From Mycoplana azooxidifex (GTDB lineage Bacteria > Pseudomonadota > Alphaproteobacteria > Rhizobiales > Rhizobiaceae), in assembly GCF_014196765.1 (NCBI RefSeq), contig NZ_JACIEE010000001.1:434001-498000 (forward strand): 64,000 nt of DNA, given 5' to 3'. Positions 53,463 to 62,900 of the stretch are shown here, piece by piece. Both the position numbers and the translations under genes were made by a program. Position 1 is the stretch's first letter, and every line of letters starts with the position of its first letter. A model generated the notes under the pieces. That model had not been told where the DNA came from, ran no database searches, and was given only the letters and a program-made list of their open reading frames with translations.

Positions 53463-54413
53463 TCACTCCGCCGGCGGGGGAGCCGCCGGTACAGCCGGCG
53501 CCGGCTCTGCCGGGGCACCGGGGGCCGCAGCACCGCCGTTGAGGTTGCCGAAGTAGCGGAAGAACTCCGATTCCGGCGACAGCACCAGCGTCGTGTCGCT
53601 GACCCCGAGGCTCTGCCGGTAGGCTTCCATCGACCGGTAGAAGGCGAAGAAGCTCGGATCGCGCTGGAAGGCCTCGCCGAAGACGCGGTTGCGTTCGCCG
53701 TCGCCCTGGCCCCGGATGATCTCCGATTCGCGACGGGCCTCGGCCACGATCTCGACGACCTGGCGATCGGCGATGGCCCGGCGGGTCTGGCCCTGCTCGT
53801 TGCCGCGGGCGCGGATGAGCTCGGCCTCGGCGAGACGCTCGGCCTTCATGCGCTCGAAGGTCTGCTGCGAGACTTCCTGCGTCAGGTCGGTGCGACGGAT
53901 CCTGACGTCGGAGATCGTCAGGCCGAGGTTCTCGGCATCCGGCGTCAGTTCGTTGCGCACTTCGCGCATCATCGAGGCGCGCTCTTCCGACAGGGCGGCC
54001 TCGAAGCCGCGCAGACCGTAGACACGGCGCAGCGCAGCGTCGAGACGGGTGCGAAGCCGCGCCTCGGCCGCATCGCGGTCGGCCGAGACGGCCTCGCGGA
54101 AGCGGCGTGCGTCGCTGATGTGGTAGACGACGAAGGCATCGACTTCATAGAACTTGCCGCCCGAAACCTGGACGCGGATGTTATCCAGGTCGAACCGCAG
54201 CGCCTGGTCGGAGACGAACGTTACGCGATCGGCATCCATGAAGGCGAAGGGCAGCTTGAAGTAGATGCCCGGCTCGGTCTTCACCGATTGGATCTCGCCG
54301 AAGCGGACGACGATCGCCTGCTGGCGGGCGTTGACCACGAAGACCGACGAATAGACGAGGAACAGGACGACGGCGATGCCGACGAGGATGGCTGGCAGAC
54401 GGCTTCCCATCAT
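53463..54413 (-). CDS. hflC: Modulator of FtsH protease HflC
   Basis: 316 residues. One N-terminal membrane helix (ILVGIAVVLFLVYSSVFVV, about 9-27), a SPFH/band-7 domain (ARQQAIVVRFGEI... to about residue 210) and a helical, Ala-rich C-terminus, ending in an Ala/Pro-rich tail. With HflK it forms a large membrane cage around FtsH and limits its access to substrates. The start overlaps the hflK stop (ATGA), giving coupled synthesis of the two partners. Confidence 0.96.
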   Translation of the reverse strand: MMGSRLPAILVGIAVVLFLVYSSVFVVNARQQAIVVRFGEIQSVKTEPGIYFKLPFAFMDADRVTFVSDQALRFDLDNIRVQVSGGKFYEVDAFVVYHISDARRFREAVSADRDAAEARLRTRLDAALRRVYGLRGFEAALSEERASMMREVRNELTPDAENLGLTISDVRIRRTDLTQEVSQQTFERMKAERLAEAELIRARGNEQGQTRRAIADRQVVEIVAEARRESEIIRGQGDGERNRVFGEAFQRDPSFFAFYRSMEAYRQSLGVSDTTLVLSPESEFFRYFGNLNGGAAAPGAPAEPAPAVPAAPPPAE

Positions 54414-55543
54414 TGCGTGCCTCCCTGGATCTGGCCCTGGACCTGTGCCTGGCCCGGCGGGGTCCTGCTGAGCTCGTTCAGCGGAAGGAAGGGCACGACG
54501 CCCTGGCCGCCCTGCTTTTCGTCGATGACGACGGTCTTGGAGCCCTTCAGGACGCCCTCCATGGTTTCAAGGAACATGCGCTGGCGGGTCACGTCCGGCG
54601 CCAGCCTGTACTGTTCGTAGATCGAGATGAAGCGCTGCGCCTCGCCTTCCGCCTCGTTGACGACGCGGTTCTTGTAGGCGGCCGCCTCTTCGCGGATCTG
54701 CGCGGCTTCACCGCGGGCGCGACCGAGCCTCTGGTTGGAATACTGGTTCGCCTCTTCGACGAAGCGGTCCTCGTCCTGCTCGGCGCGCTGCACCTCGTCG
54801 AACGCGTCGGCCACTTCGCGGGGCGGTGCGGCATCCTCGATCGCAACGGTGTTGACGGAAATGCCCGCACCGTATTCGTCCATCGTCGCCTGGATCGTCG
54901 CCTTCACGGCTTCGGCGATCGCCTGGCGGTTGTCGCGGAAGATGTCCTGGGCCGGCCGGCGACCGACCACCTCGCGCATCGCGCTTTCGGAAACCTGCTG
55001 CAGGGTGGCGGACGGGTTTTCGAGGTTGAAGAGATAGGCCCGCGGATCGGTGACCGAATAGAGTACCGAGAACTGCACGTTGACGATGTTCTGGTCGCCG
55101 GACAGCATCAGGCCGCTGTCTTCGGCGTTCACCGAAGCGCCCTTGCGGCCGATGTTCTGCTGCTGCTCGGTGATCGTCACCATCTCGACGGTTTCAAACG
55201 GCCAGAAATGGAAGTGCAGGCCGGGCATCGAGATCTCGTCCTTCGGCTTGCCGAAGCGCAGTTCGACGCCACGCTCGTCCGGCTGGACGGTGTAGATCGA
55301 GTTCATCAGCCAGAACACGCCGATCAGCAGTGCTGCGATGACGAAGATGCCGCCGTTGAAGCCACCGGGAACCACGTTTTTCAGTTGGTCCTGTCCGCGC
55401 CGGATGATCTCCTCGAGATCCGGCGGGCCGCCACTGCCGCTGCCGCGGGGGCGGTTCGGTCCCTGCCCCCATGGTCCCTGATTGTTGCCGCCGCCGCCCC
55501 CCCAAGGGCCGCCGCCGCCATTTTGATTGCTCCAGGGCATCAA
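54410..55543 (-). CDS. hflK: Modulator of FtsH protease HflK
   Basis: 377 residues. A Gly/Asn/Pro-rich cytoplasmic N-terminus (about 1-50), one membrane helix (GGIFVIAALLIGVFWLMNS), then a SPFH domain (VQPDERGVELRFGKP...) with GRRPAQDIFRDNRQAIAE and the long helix ERFV-type region QYSNQRLGRARGEAAQIREE. First gene of the hflK-hflC-DUF2065 unit, preceded by a near-consensus promoter at 55611-55639. Confidence 0.96.
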   Translation of the reverse strand: MMPWSNQNGGGGPWGGGGGNNQGPWGQGPNRPRGSGSGGPPDLEEIIRRGQDQLKNVVPGGFNGGIFVIAALLIGVFWLMNSIYTVQPDERGVELRFGKPKDEISMPGLHFHFWPFETVEMVTITEQQQNIGRKGASVNAEDSGLMLSGDQNIVNVQFSVLYSVTDPRAYLFNLENPSATLQQVSESAMREVVGRRPAQDIFRDNRQAIAEAVKATIQATMDEYGAGISVNTVAIEDAAPPREVADAFDEVQRAEQDEDRFVEEANQYSNQRLGRARGEAAQIREEAAAYKNRVVNEAEGEAQRFISIYEQYRLAPDVTRQRMFLETMEGVLKGSKTVVIDEKQGGQGVVPFLPLNELSRTPPGQAQVQGQIQGGTQ

Positions 55544-55593
55544 TACCTCTTTCTCTGGAATCTCCCGCTCTCATGCGCGCGGCAGTGCCGCGG

Positions 55594-55606
55594 TCACATG
55601 ATGTGA
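55594..55606. promoter_or_regulatory. Palindrome over the predicted hflK transcription start
   Basis: TCACATgATGTGA is a perfect inverted repeat 4 bp downstream of the -10 element, covering the expected +1. This position suits a repressor. The regulator is unknown. Confidence 0.55.
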
Positions 55607-55610
55607 ACCC

Positions 55611-55639
55611 GTTATATGTATCCCCCATGCGGCTTTCAA
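55611..55639 (-). promoter_or_regulatory. Vegetative promoter of hflK-hflC-DUF2065
   Basis: Minus-strand TTGAAA (55639-55634), 17-bp spacer, TATAAC (55616-55611). Each hexamer matches consensus at 5 of 6 positions with the best spacing, about 60 bp before the hflK ATG. Confidence 0.75.
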
Positions 55640-55707
55640 CGGAGGCGACCCAACTTCGGGGCGGATGCGGCAAAATAGTTCGTGAACAGGGCCTTAGAAG
55701 CGTAAAA

Positions 55708-56229
55708 TCACGTCGGATTCCGCCGTGCATAGGTCAGGAAGTGCATTCGGTGGCTGTCTTTTTCCCCCTGCGGGATCTCCTCCTCGGTCACGACCTCGAA
55801 GACCTCGGGATCGATCGTAGGAAAACGGGTGTCGCCCTCGACCTCGGCCTGCACTTCCGTGACATGGATGGCGTCGGCGTCCGCGATGGTCTGGCGGTAG
55901 ATGTCGCCGCCTCCGATGATGCAGATCTCGTCCGCGGCGAGCGCCTGCGCCTCCCGCCGGGCATAGACCAGCGCCTCGTCCACCGAGCGCGCCACGATGA
56001 CGCCGTCAGGGCGGAAGGCGGTGTCGCGCGTGACGACGATGTTCGGCCGTCCCGGCAGCGGCCGGCCGATCGACTGGTAGGTGCGCCGGCCCATCACCAC
56101 CGGCTTTCCGATCGTCAGTCGCCTGAAGCGCTTCAGGTCCGACGGCAGCCGCCACGGCAGGTCGCCGTCCCGCCCGATCACGCCGTTCAGCGCCGCAGCC
56201 ACCACCAGAACGATCTTCGGCTCACTCAT
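55708..56229 (-). CDS. folA: Dihydrofolate reductase
   Basis: 173 residues. Motifs in order: VLVVAAALNGVIGRDGDLPW (substrate/NADPH loop with Trp), the DLKRFRRLT helix with the catalytic acidic residue, GKPVVMGRRTYQSIGRPLPGR, and IIGGGDIYRQTI. It regenerates tetrahydrofolate for thymidylate and one-carbon reactions. It lies close to thyA on the same strand, with a glutathione transferase gene between them; the two enzymes act consecutively in the folate cycle. Confidence 0.97.
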   Translation of the reverse strand: MSEPKIVLVVAAALNGVIGRDGDLPWRLPSDLKRFRRLTIGKPVVMGRRTYQSIGRPLPGRPNIVVTRDTAFRPDGVIVARSVDEALVYARREAQALAADEICIIGGGDIYRQTIADADAIHVTEVQAEVEGDTRFPTIDPEVFEVVTEEEIPQGEKDSHRMHFLTYARRNPT

Positions 56230-56266
56230 GCCAGTGCCTCATGCCTCTTTGCCATGCCAGTTCATG

Positions 56267-56854
56267 TTATCCGTTTTCCCGCGCCTGCGCGCGGGCCAGC
56301 GCCGGGCGTCCGGCCATCCGGCCGATATAGGCGTCGACGGCCGGGCTGTCCGGCAGGATGCCGCGGAACCACATCAGCGAGCTGGAAAGGATCACGTCGA
56401 CCGCGCATGGCTGTTCGCCGAGCAGGTAGGGCTGGCGCGCCAGCGTCGCGATGAACCGCTCCGACATCGCCTGGTAGAGGCGCGCGGCCTCCGCATTGCT
56501 CGCCGTCCAGCCGGTCATGTGCGCGATCGCCGCAGGTTCGGCGACGCCGGAGTAGTAGGAGAGCCAGGAGAGGTACGGCCCGCGTTCCGGCGTGCCGACG
56601 TCCCGTCCCATCTCGCAGCCGGGGAAAAGATCCGTCAGGTACAGCGCGATCGCCGTCGATTCCGTCACCACCGCGCCGTTATGGATCAGCGCCGGGACCT
56701 GGCCGTGCGGATGCGGATTGTCCGGGTCGGGCCCGCCGGAACCGTCGGCGCGGCGGATGTCGACCAGGCGGATGTCGTAGTCCGCCTCGAGCTCTTCCAG
56801 CAGCCAGAGCATGCGAAACGAGCGCGATTGCCGCGCGTGCACGAGCGTCAGCAT
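56267..56854 (-). CDS. Glutathione S-transferase family protein
   Basis: 195 residues from the ATG at 56854, with GGAGGAA upstream. The thioredoxin-like N-terminal domain (1-80) has the glutathione-binding GQVPALI and ESTAIALYL motifs; the all-helical C-terminal domain follows. It probably conjugates or reduces electrophilic compounds with glutathione. It is located between folA and thyA with short gaps and is likely transcribed with them; no folate role is implied. Confidence 0.9.
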   Translation of the reverse strand: MLTLVHARQSRSFRMLWLLEELEADYDIRLVDIRRADGSGGPDPDNPHPHGQVPALIHNGAVVTESTAIALYLTDLFPGCEMGRDVGTPERGPYLSWLSYYSGVAEPAAIAHMTGWTASNAEAARLYQAMSERFIATLARQPYLLGEQPCAVDVILSSSLMWFRGILPDSPAVDAYIGRMAGRPALARAQARENG

Positions 56855-56898
56855 GGTTTCCTCCCTTTGCCGGCCGGCAGCGTTCCGGTGGCGCGGCC

Positions 56899-57693
56899 CT
56901 AGACTGCGATCGGCGCCTTGATGCTCGCATCGGCCTCGTAGCCCACGAGCTCGAAATCCTCGTACTTGAAGGACAAGAGATCCTTCACCGCCGGATTGAG
57001 CTTCATGAAGGGCAGCGGCTTCGGCGTGCGGCCGAGCTGCCGTTCCGCCTGCTCGTAATGGTTCGAATAGATGTGCGCATCGCCCAGCGTGTGGACGAAA
57101 TCCCCCGGCAACAGATCGGTCACCTGCGCCACCATCATCGTCAGCAGCGCATAGGAGGCGATGTTGAAGGGCACGCCGAGGAAGATGTCGGCCGAGCGCT
57201 GGTAGAGCTGGCAGGAGAGACGGCCATCGCTGACATAGAACTGGAACAGGCAATGGCAGGGCGGCAGCGCCATCTCGTCGACCAGCGCCGGGTTCCAGGC
57301 GGACACGATATGGCGGCGCGAATGCGGGTTCTTGCGGATGCTGTCGACCACCGCTGCGATCTGGTCGATGTGACGCCCGTCCGGCGCCGGCCAGGAACGC
57401 CATTGGTAACCGTAGACCGGCCCCAGGTCACCGTTCTCGTCGGCCCATTCGTCCCAGATGGTGACGCCGTTGTCGCGCAGGTAGGCGATGTTCGTCTCGC
57501 CCTTCAAGAACCACAGGAGTTCGTGGATGATCGAGCGCAGGTGCAGCTTCTTCGTCGTGAGCACGGGGAAGCCCTCCGACAGGTCGAAGCGCATCTGGTG
57601 GCCGAAGACCGAGCGCGTGCCCGTGCCCGTCCGGTCGGAACGGTCGGTGCCGTTCGTCATCACGTGGCTGAGAAGGTCGAGATACTGCTTCAT
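56899..57693 (-). CDS. thyA: Thymidylate synthase (ThyA type)
   Basis: 264 residues, the same length as the Escherichia coli enzyme. The catalytic Cys146 is in [14 protein letters not shown], the dUMP phosphate arginines in [12 protein letters not shown] and [11 protein letters not shown], and the C-terminal folate loop ends in PIAV. It methylates dUMP to dTMP using methylene-tetrahydrofolate, yielding dihydrofolate for the nearby FolA. Confidence 0.98.
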   Translation of the reverse strand: MKQYLDLLSHVMTNGTDRSDRTGTGTRSVFGHQMRFDLSEGFPVLTTKKLHLRSIIHELLWFLKGETNIAYLRDNGVTIWDEWADENGDLGPVYGYQWRSWPAPDGRHIDQIAAVVDSIRKNPHSRRHIVSAWNPALVDEMALPPCHCLFQFYVSDGRLSCQLYQRSADIFLGVPFNIASYALLTMMVAQVTDLLPGDFVHTLGDAHIYSNHYEQAERQLGRTPKPLPFMKLNPAVKDLLSFKYEDFELVGYEADASIKAPIAV

Positions 57694-57783
57694 GGGTCGG
57701 CCGCCGATTCTGGTGTCGCTCCTAATCTAGGGCGAGCACGGCCTGCGACCAACGGGAAAAGGGAAGTTTCCAGTAGTTTTGGG

Positions 57784-57805
57784 CCCGCCGGCCAAAACCG
57801 GCGGG
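57784..57805. repeat. Perfect 8-bp inverted repeat between thyA and the DUF2853 gene
   Basis: CCCGCCGG-ccaaaa-CCGGCGGG, 23 bp after the DUF2853 stop. It could terminate that gene, but lacks a T-run. Confidence 0.5.
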
Positions 57806-57827
57806 TGGGCGACCTGAAAGGTCCGGC

Positions 57828-58139
57828 TCAGGCGAGCGCGCCGAGCTTGTCCAGTTCCTTGGCCGTCAGGTAATAGAAGGTGACGCGCGACTTCGTGCGG
57901 TCGTCGGCCATGGCGGTGCAGACCTTCTCGACCGCCTTGTCGGCCGCGTCGCCCGTCACGCCGAGCTTCTTGCCGCACCATTTCTCCTTCACCCGATCCA
58001 GTTCCTCGGGATCGGAGCAGGAGACGAGCGAGGAATCGCGATTGCGCAACGCGATCCCCAGATGACTGACGATCTTCTTCACGACGGCCTCGTCGGCGCC
58101 ACTGTCATACTTGCGAACATCTGCCAGATAGTCGGTCAT
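57828..58139 (-). CDS. DUF2853 family protein
   Basis: 103 residues from the ATG at 58139, preceded by AGGAGACAGC. The sequence opens MTDYLADVRKYDSGADEAVV and matches the small helical DUF2853 family of alphaproteobacteria and others. It holds two cysteines (SCSDPEEL, KEKWCGKK) plus one in VCTAMADD. No signal peptide. Function unknown; it stands alone between thyA and ssrA. Confidence 0.88.
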   Translation of the reverse strand: MTDYLADVRKYDSGADEAVVKKIVSHLGIALRNRDSSLVSCSDPEELDRVKEKWCGKKLGVTGDAADKAVEKVCTAMADDRTKSRVTFYYLTAKELDKLGALA

Positions 58140-58339
58140 GCTGTCTCCTCTTTTCAGTTGGCCCGACAGGCCGGGTCGATATGTGAGCAATCCGATGTGT
58201 GAATGGATTCATTGCTCTAGGGGTCAACGCCGGCAGTGTTTCACGCAAAGATGGCAAGTCAAGCGTAATCCCGTTCGCAAGCTGGTTTTCAACCGCCCGC
58301 CTGCCTCAAAAAATGTCATAAAGACCTTTTCTTGGGCCT

Positions 58340-58690
58340 CGGAAGCGCCTATATCTCTGCTGCTGCCTCGTGCAGCTATGGCAATAAACGGGCGGTGTAA
58401 TAAACCCATTGGACCCGGGGGCGGTACCCGGCGCCTCCACCAAAAACCGATCTTTCGCGATCGGCTTTTGATGGGGGCGAAATAGGATCGACAAGGGCGT
58501 AAAGATCGACTTTTTGCTCGGCATTGTACCACCGTTATCGGGCTAAAATTGTAGTTGCAAACGACAACTATGCTGAAGCACGTCTCGCTGCCTAACGGCG
58601 GTGCGACACTTCAAATCAAGTCCTTGCGGGTAGCACTGTAAGGCGGGGTCCGAAGGCACCTGGCAACAGAAGCCTTCACCTTCTCCCCTC
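58340..58690 (+). ncRNA. ssrA: Transfer-messenger RNA, permuted two-piece form
   Basis: The acceptor piece comes first and ends CGCCTCC-A-CCA at 58442. After a 30-base intervening segment with a CCGATC/GATCGG hairpin, the coding piece begins GGGGGCG at 58473. The two ends pair as a 7-bp acceptor stem including the tmRNA-specific G3-U pair. The coding piece carries the tag frame A-N-D-N-Y-A-E-A-R-L-A-A at 58557-58592 and stop TAA at 58593. The outer ends are estimates. It rescues stalled ribosomes and marks the product for proteolysis. The sspB gene follows about 165 bp later. Confidence 0.93.
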
Positions 58691-58854
58691 TTTCGAAATG
58701 GTTTATAGCTGTCATTCGGGATGACTCGCAGCGGGCGAACGCCTCGAGGAATAACGGGCCGGAAACGGCCGATCGCGTTTGACGCCGGCGCCGGTTTTCG
58801 GCAAAAGGCAAAAAATGTGAACAGAAGTGTGAAACAGCAGAAAGACGGGCTCTG

Positions 58855-59379
58855 ATGGCGCAAGACCACATCCGCTACGACATACTCGCCCAGGACGCCC
58901 TCCGCAGCGTCATCCGCAAAGTCCTGACCGAAGTGGCGGCAACGGGCCACCTTCCCGGCGACCATCATTTCTTCATCACCTTTCTCACCGGCGCGCCGGG
59001 CGTGCGCATCTCGCAGCACCTGAAGTCCAAGTATCCCGAGCAGATGACCATCGTCATCCAGCACCAGTTCTGGGACCTGAAGATCACCGAGAGCCTGTTC
59101 GAGATCGGCCTCTCCTTCTCTGATACGCCCGAAAAACTCGTGATCCCCTTCAACGCCATTCGCGGCTTCTACGACCCCTCGGTCAGTTTCGAGCTCGAGT
59201 TCGACGTCGCAGCCGGCGAAGAGGAGGAGGAGGACGAAGCCGCTTCCGCCGAAATCACCGCCTATCCGGTCGAAAAGACCGAGGAAGCCGACGGCGAGAC
59301 AGTTGCTGCGGGCGAGGACGGCGAGAAGAAGCCCGGAGGTTCCGTCGTTTCGCTCGATTCCTTCCGCAAGAAGAACTGA
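58855..59379 (+). CDS. sspB: ClpXP adaptor SspB (alpha-type)
   Basis: 174 residues. The substrate-binding domain is at about 5-120 (VLTEVAATGHLPGDHHFFITF, ISQHLKSKYPEQMTIVIQHQFWDL, VIPFNAIRGFYDPSV). An acidic flexible linker (~122-160) leads to a C-terminal ClpX-binding tail GSVVSLDSFRKKN. It captures proteins bearing the ssrA tag and delivers them to ClpXP. The tmRNA gene is immediately upstream, so tagging and adaptor functions are neighbours. It is followed 10 bp later by a DUF4169 gene. Confidence 0.95.
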   Translation: MAQDHIRYDILAQDALRSVIRKVLTEVAATGHLPGDHHFFITFLTGAPGVRISQHLKSKYPEQMTIVIQHQFWDLKITESLFEIGLSFSDTPEKLVIPFNAIRGFYDPSVSFELEFDVAAGEEEEEDEAASAEITAYPVEKTEEADGETVAAGEDGEKKPGGSVVSLDSFRKKN

Positions 59380-59389
59380 CGGAGGCGGC

Positions 59390-59575
59390 ATGAGCGGCGA
59401 CGTCGTCAATCTCCGCCAGTTCCGCAAGCAGAAGGCCCGTTCCGACAAGGAGCGACAGGCCGAGCAGAACCGCATCGCCCACGGCCGCACGAAGGCGGAA
59501 AAGACCCTCACCCGCGCCCTGAACGACAAGGCGGAAAAGTCTTTGGACCAGGGGCGCATCGACAAGCCGGAATGA
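59390..59575 (+). CDS. DUF4169 family protein
   Basis: 61 residues from the ATG at 59390, with GGAGGCGG upstream and 10 bp after the sspB stop. Highly charged and probably helical throughout (KARSDKERQAEQNRIAHGRT, then KAEKTLTRAL). The N-terminus MSGDVVNLRQFRKQK strongly resembles the SspB tail SVVSLDSFRKKN. Function unknown. Co-transcription with sspB and the shared motif suggest a link with ClpX, which is inference. Confidence 0.85.
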   Translation: MSGDVVNLRQFRKQKARSDKERQAEQNRIAHGRTKAEKTLTRALNDKAEKSLDQGRIDKPE

Positions 59576-59666
59576 CCTGAGCGGCAAAAGCGCCCCGCAT
59601 CAAGGACTTGCGACCTTTCCCTGAATCGATCCGCGAACCCCTTGACCAGATCGAAAGCGAGATGCG

Positions 59667-59891
59667 GTGATCCGCAAGCATTCCGCCACCCTGCACGGCC
59701 ACCGCACCAGCTTCAGCCTGGAGGAGCCCTTCTGGCTGGAACTGAAGGCCATAGCCGCCACCCGCCGAATGGCGCTTGCCGAACTGCTTTGCGAAATCGA
59801 CGACGCCCGGCCGCCAGAGAGCAATCTGTCCTCGGCATTGCGTGTCTATGTGCTGGACACACTGAAGCGGAAAGACGGCTCCGAAGCCTGA
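59667..59891 (+). CDS. Ribbon-helix-helix domain protein
   Basis: 74 residues from a GTG at 59667. The sequence RTSFSLEEPFWLELKAIAATRRMALAELL is the strand-helix-helix of the RHH_4 type, with the C-terminal helix SNLSSALRVYVLDTLKR. Such small proteins bind DNA as dimers or serve as antitoxin-like regulators; no toxin gene is next to it. It follows the DUF4169 gene by 91 bp and may belong to the sspB operon. Confidence 0.85.
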   Translation: MIRKHSATLHGHRTSFSLEEPFWLELKAIAATRRMALAELLCEIDDARPPESNLSSALRVYVLDTLKRKDGSEA

Positions 59892-59931
59892 AGACGGCGT
59901 TCGGCAAGGGCCGCTCAAACACGACAGGCCC

Positions 59932-62900
59932 TCAGTTCACCCCCGGAAGCGAATCGAAATTGAGACGCTGGCCGCTGACCGGCGGCAATGGCTCCCGCAC
60001 GACGCCTTCCTCGGGAGCGACACGGAAACCGCCCTCGGGCGCAGCCTGCTGTCGCCGCTTCTCCGCGGCCTGCTTCTCCGCAGCCAGGCGCTCCGCCTCC
60101 AGCCTCGCACGTTCTTCGGCCCGCTGGCGTTCGACCTCCAGTCGTGTCGCTTCGCGCCGGCGTTCTTCCTCCAGCATCTGCAGGCGCGTGGCCTCGGCCA
60201 GCGCCGCCCTCTGCTCGGCGCGCGACCGGTAGAGCGCCGCCTCGCGGCGCAGGCGCTGCTTTTCCAGCATGCTCGACTGCAGCATCTCCACCCGCCGCCG
60301 CTCGCGCTCGAAGCGGCGCAGCGACAGGTAGCTGGTGAGCGGCTGCGCATCGAGGCGCACCCGCGGCGCAGCAAGCGGCCCTTCGAAGACGAGCGCCACT
60401 TCGGGCTCGCCGCCGGTCATCGCCTCCTCGCCGGCCCGCAGGCGCATGACGAGCTGGCCCTGCAAGGTCCGGTCGGCCAGGCCAATCTCGGCTGCGCCGT
60501 TAAAGCTCGCCGCCCCGTCGCCCCCGGTAATCGTATCGGCACGCACCCGGCCTGATGCGATCGTAAACGGGATGGTCACCGTGCCGAGCGAGACGTCGCC
60601 GCCGAGCGCCTGCTCCCGCGCGATCGTCTCGACGCTGCCCTCGCCGATCTCGCCGTCGATCGCGTCCGCGGCAGACAGGATCGCGCCGAAGCCGCCGCTC
60701 TTGATCCCCCGCAGCCGCAGCTCCTCGAGTTGGGCCTCGCCGGACCCGCTCGCCGCCGCAACCATGTCCGCGATGCTCGCGCCCGAGGCGTCCAGCGCCA
60801 GGTTCACGAAGGCCTTGCCCTCGGCCACCGGGCCGGCCTCGCCGCTCCAGACGAGTTGCGAGAGGGCGGCGCCCGCGAGCGTCACCCGCGCTTCCAGAAG
60901 ACCGTTGGTCCCGGCATTCGCCAGTTTCAGCCGGCCGCCGACCCTTCCGCCGAGCCAGTCACCGCCGATTTCTTCCAGCGCGAGGTCCCCGCCCGTCCAG
61001 GCGAGCCTCGCTGCAAAATTCTCGACCGGGCCGTAGAGCCCCGTCCAGAACTGGCCGGCGGCAAGCCGCAACCGGAAATCGGCATTCTCGCGCGCCGGGC
61101 TGCCGATCGCAGCACGGCTGAAGCCGAGCCCCTCCATATCGTCGACGGGACCGAGCACGGCTTCTGCGAGCCAGGCGAGATCGACCGTGTCGAAGGTCAG
61201 GCTGCCTGTTCCCTTGGGGATCTCGGCCGTGCGGTCCAGCGCAAGCTCGCCCGAGACACCGTTGCGGTTAACCGTCCCGGAGATGTCGGCAAGGCGGACG
61301 GTTCCGGCATCGATGGTCGCCCTCGCCTTCAGCGCCACGGGAAGGCCGGTGCCGGTCTGCGGCAGCACGATGTCGTTCATCACCAGGTAGGGTTCGATGT
61401 CGCCGGCGTCAGCCGACAGGTCCAGCTCGCCTTCAAGGAAATGCTCTGCCGAAAGGTCCGCCGTTCCCTCCGCGGTAATCGAGGTGGCGCTCGTCGTGAA
61501 GGAGACGTTGAGATCGGCAGCCGCACCGCCGGCAGGCTGCGAGACCTTGATCGCGACCGTACCGTCCGCCTCGGCGTCGAATGGCAGCGGCTGGAGGCCG
61601 AGCTGGCCGGCGAGCACCACCGTTCGCGGATTGGTTAGGGTCGCCTCCGCCTCGATGTTGCCGCCCGCGAGGAAGTCGCCGAAATTGCCGGCAGACGCGC
61701 GCGCCTCGATGCGCCCGCCATTGGCAGTCCCGGACACGATCAGGCCGATCGGTCCGTCGCTGCTCCCCGGCAGGGCCAGCGTCATCTTCAGGTCGGCGCC
61801 GTCATAGTAGCCGGCGCTCGCGACCAGGCGAGCAACCGCCGGATGCGCAGGCAGATGCCGCGCCAGCATCTCCATGACCGGCTGCATCTGCTCCGCGCGC
61901 ATCGACAGGTCCAGCCCCGCCGAGGGCAGGGCCAGCGTGCCGCCGAGCTGGCCCTTGATCGAAGCGGATGCGCCCGCGATCGAGCCGATGTCCAACCGGC
62001 TCACGCTCAAGGCGCCATCCCTCAGCGTCAGCAGCGCATCGACCTTGCTCGCCTCCTCGCCGAAGGCGGTGAACCGCTCGGCCTTCAGGTCGAGCGCGAT
62101 GGAATGGCCAAGCAGCACGTCTGCGGAAGCTTCGCCCGCCACGAGCCCCGCTAGCGCCCGCAGCGTCTCGATCTCGACTGTGTCGCCGCCGAGCTGGATG
62201 GAGAGGCTGGGCGCGTCGTCGTTGGGCGACTGGCGTTCGATCCGGCCCTTCAGCGTCGCGCCGCCGGCGGCGATCTCCAGGTTCTCGAAACGCTGGACCT
62301 GGTCCGTCAGTTCGACTTCCGCGGCAAAGCCCGCACTGCGCAGCCTGCGGATCTCCGGATCGACCGAGCCGGCAGCCCAGGCGGCAAAGCCGGAGGGCTG
62401 GTTCGAGGCGACCAGCAGATCGCCGACGAAGGCGCGCGTACCCTTGAGCGTCAGCCGTCCCTTTGCATCGACGGTGGTGCGGCCCGGAAATTGCGCGGTT
62501 CCGTGCGCCACCGTCCAGCCGTCGCCGTCCGGCTCCACGTCGAGCATGACATCGCGAATGGTCGTGTCGCCGACGACGATCGCCGGCAGTTTCAGGCTCG
62601 CCCGCCCCGGCACCTGCGGCACAGGTATGTCGGCCAGGATCGAAAGCAGCCCCTCCAGGCGCTGGCGCGCCGAGGTCTGCGCGTTGCGCCCCGTCTTGCC
62701 CTGTTCGCCGTTGCGGCCGATCCGGCTGACGTCGATCTGCTGGCCGTCGGCGATCAGCAGAAACTCGGGCTGCTTGCCGGTATCGAGCGTCGCCTCTCCG
62801 GTGACGAGATAGGGATCCGCCGGATCGCCGGCCTGGAGAGTGTAGCGGGGAACGCGCAGGCGGTCGTTGGAGAGTTCGAAATCTCCGCCGACGCGGATCG

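Noticed and set aside
58224-58532. Short minus-strand frames (about 100 and 72 codons) across the tmRNA region
   Set aside because: They are antisense to the permuted tmRNA, whose paired acceptor stem and tag frame are unmistakable.
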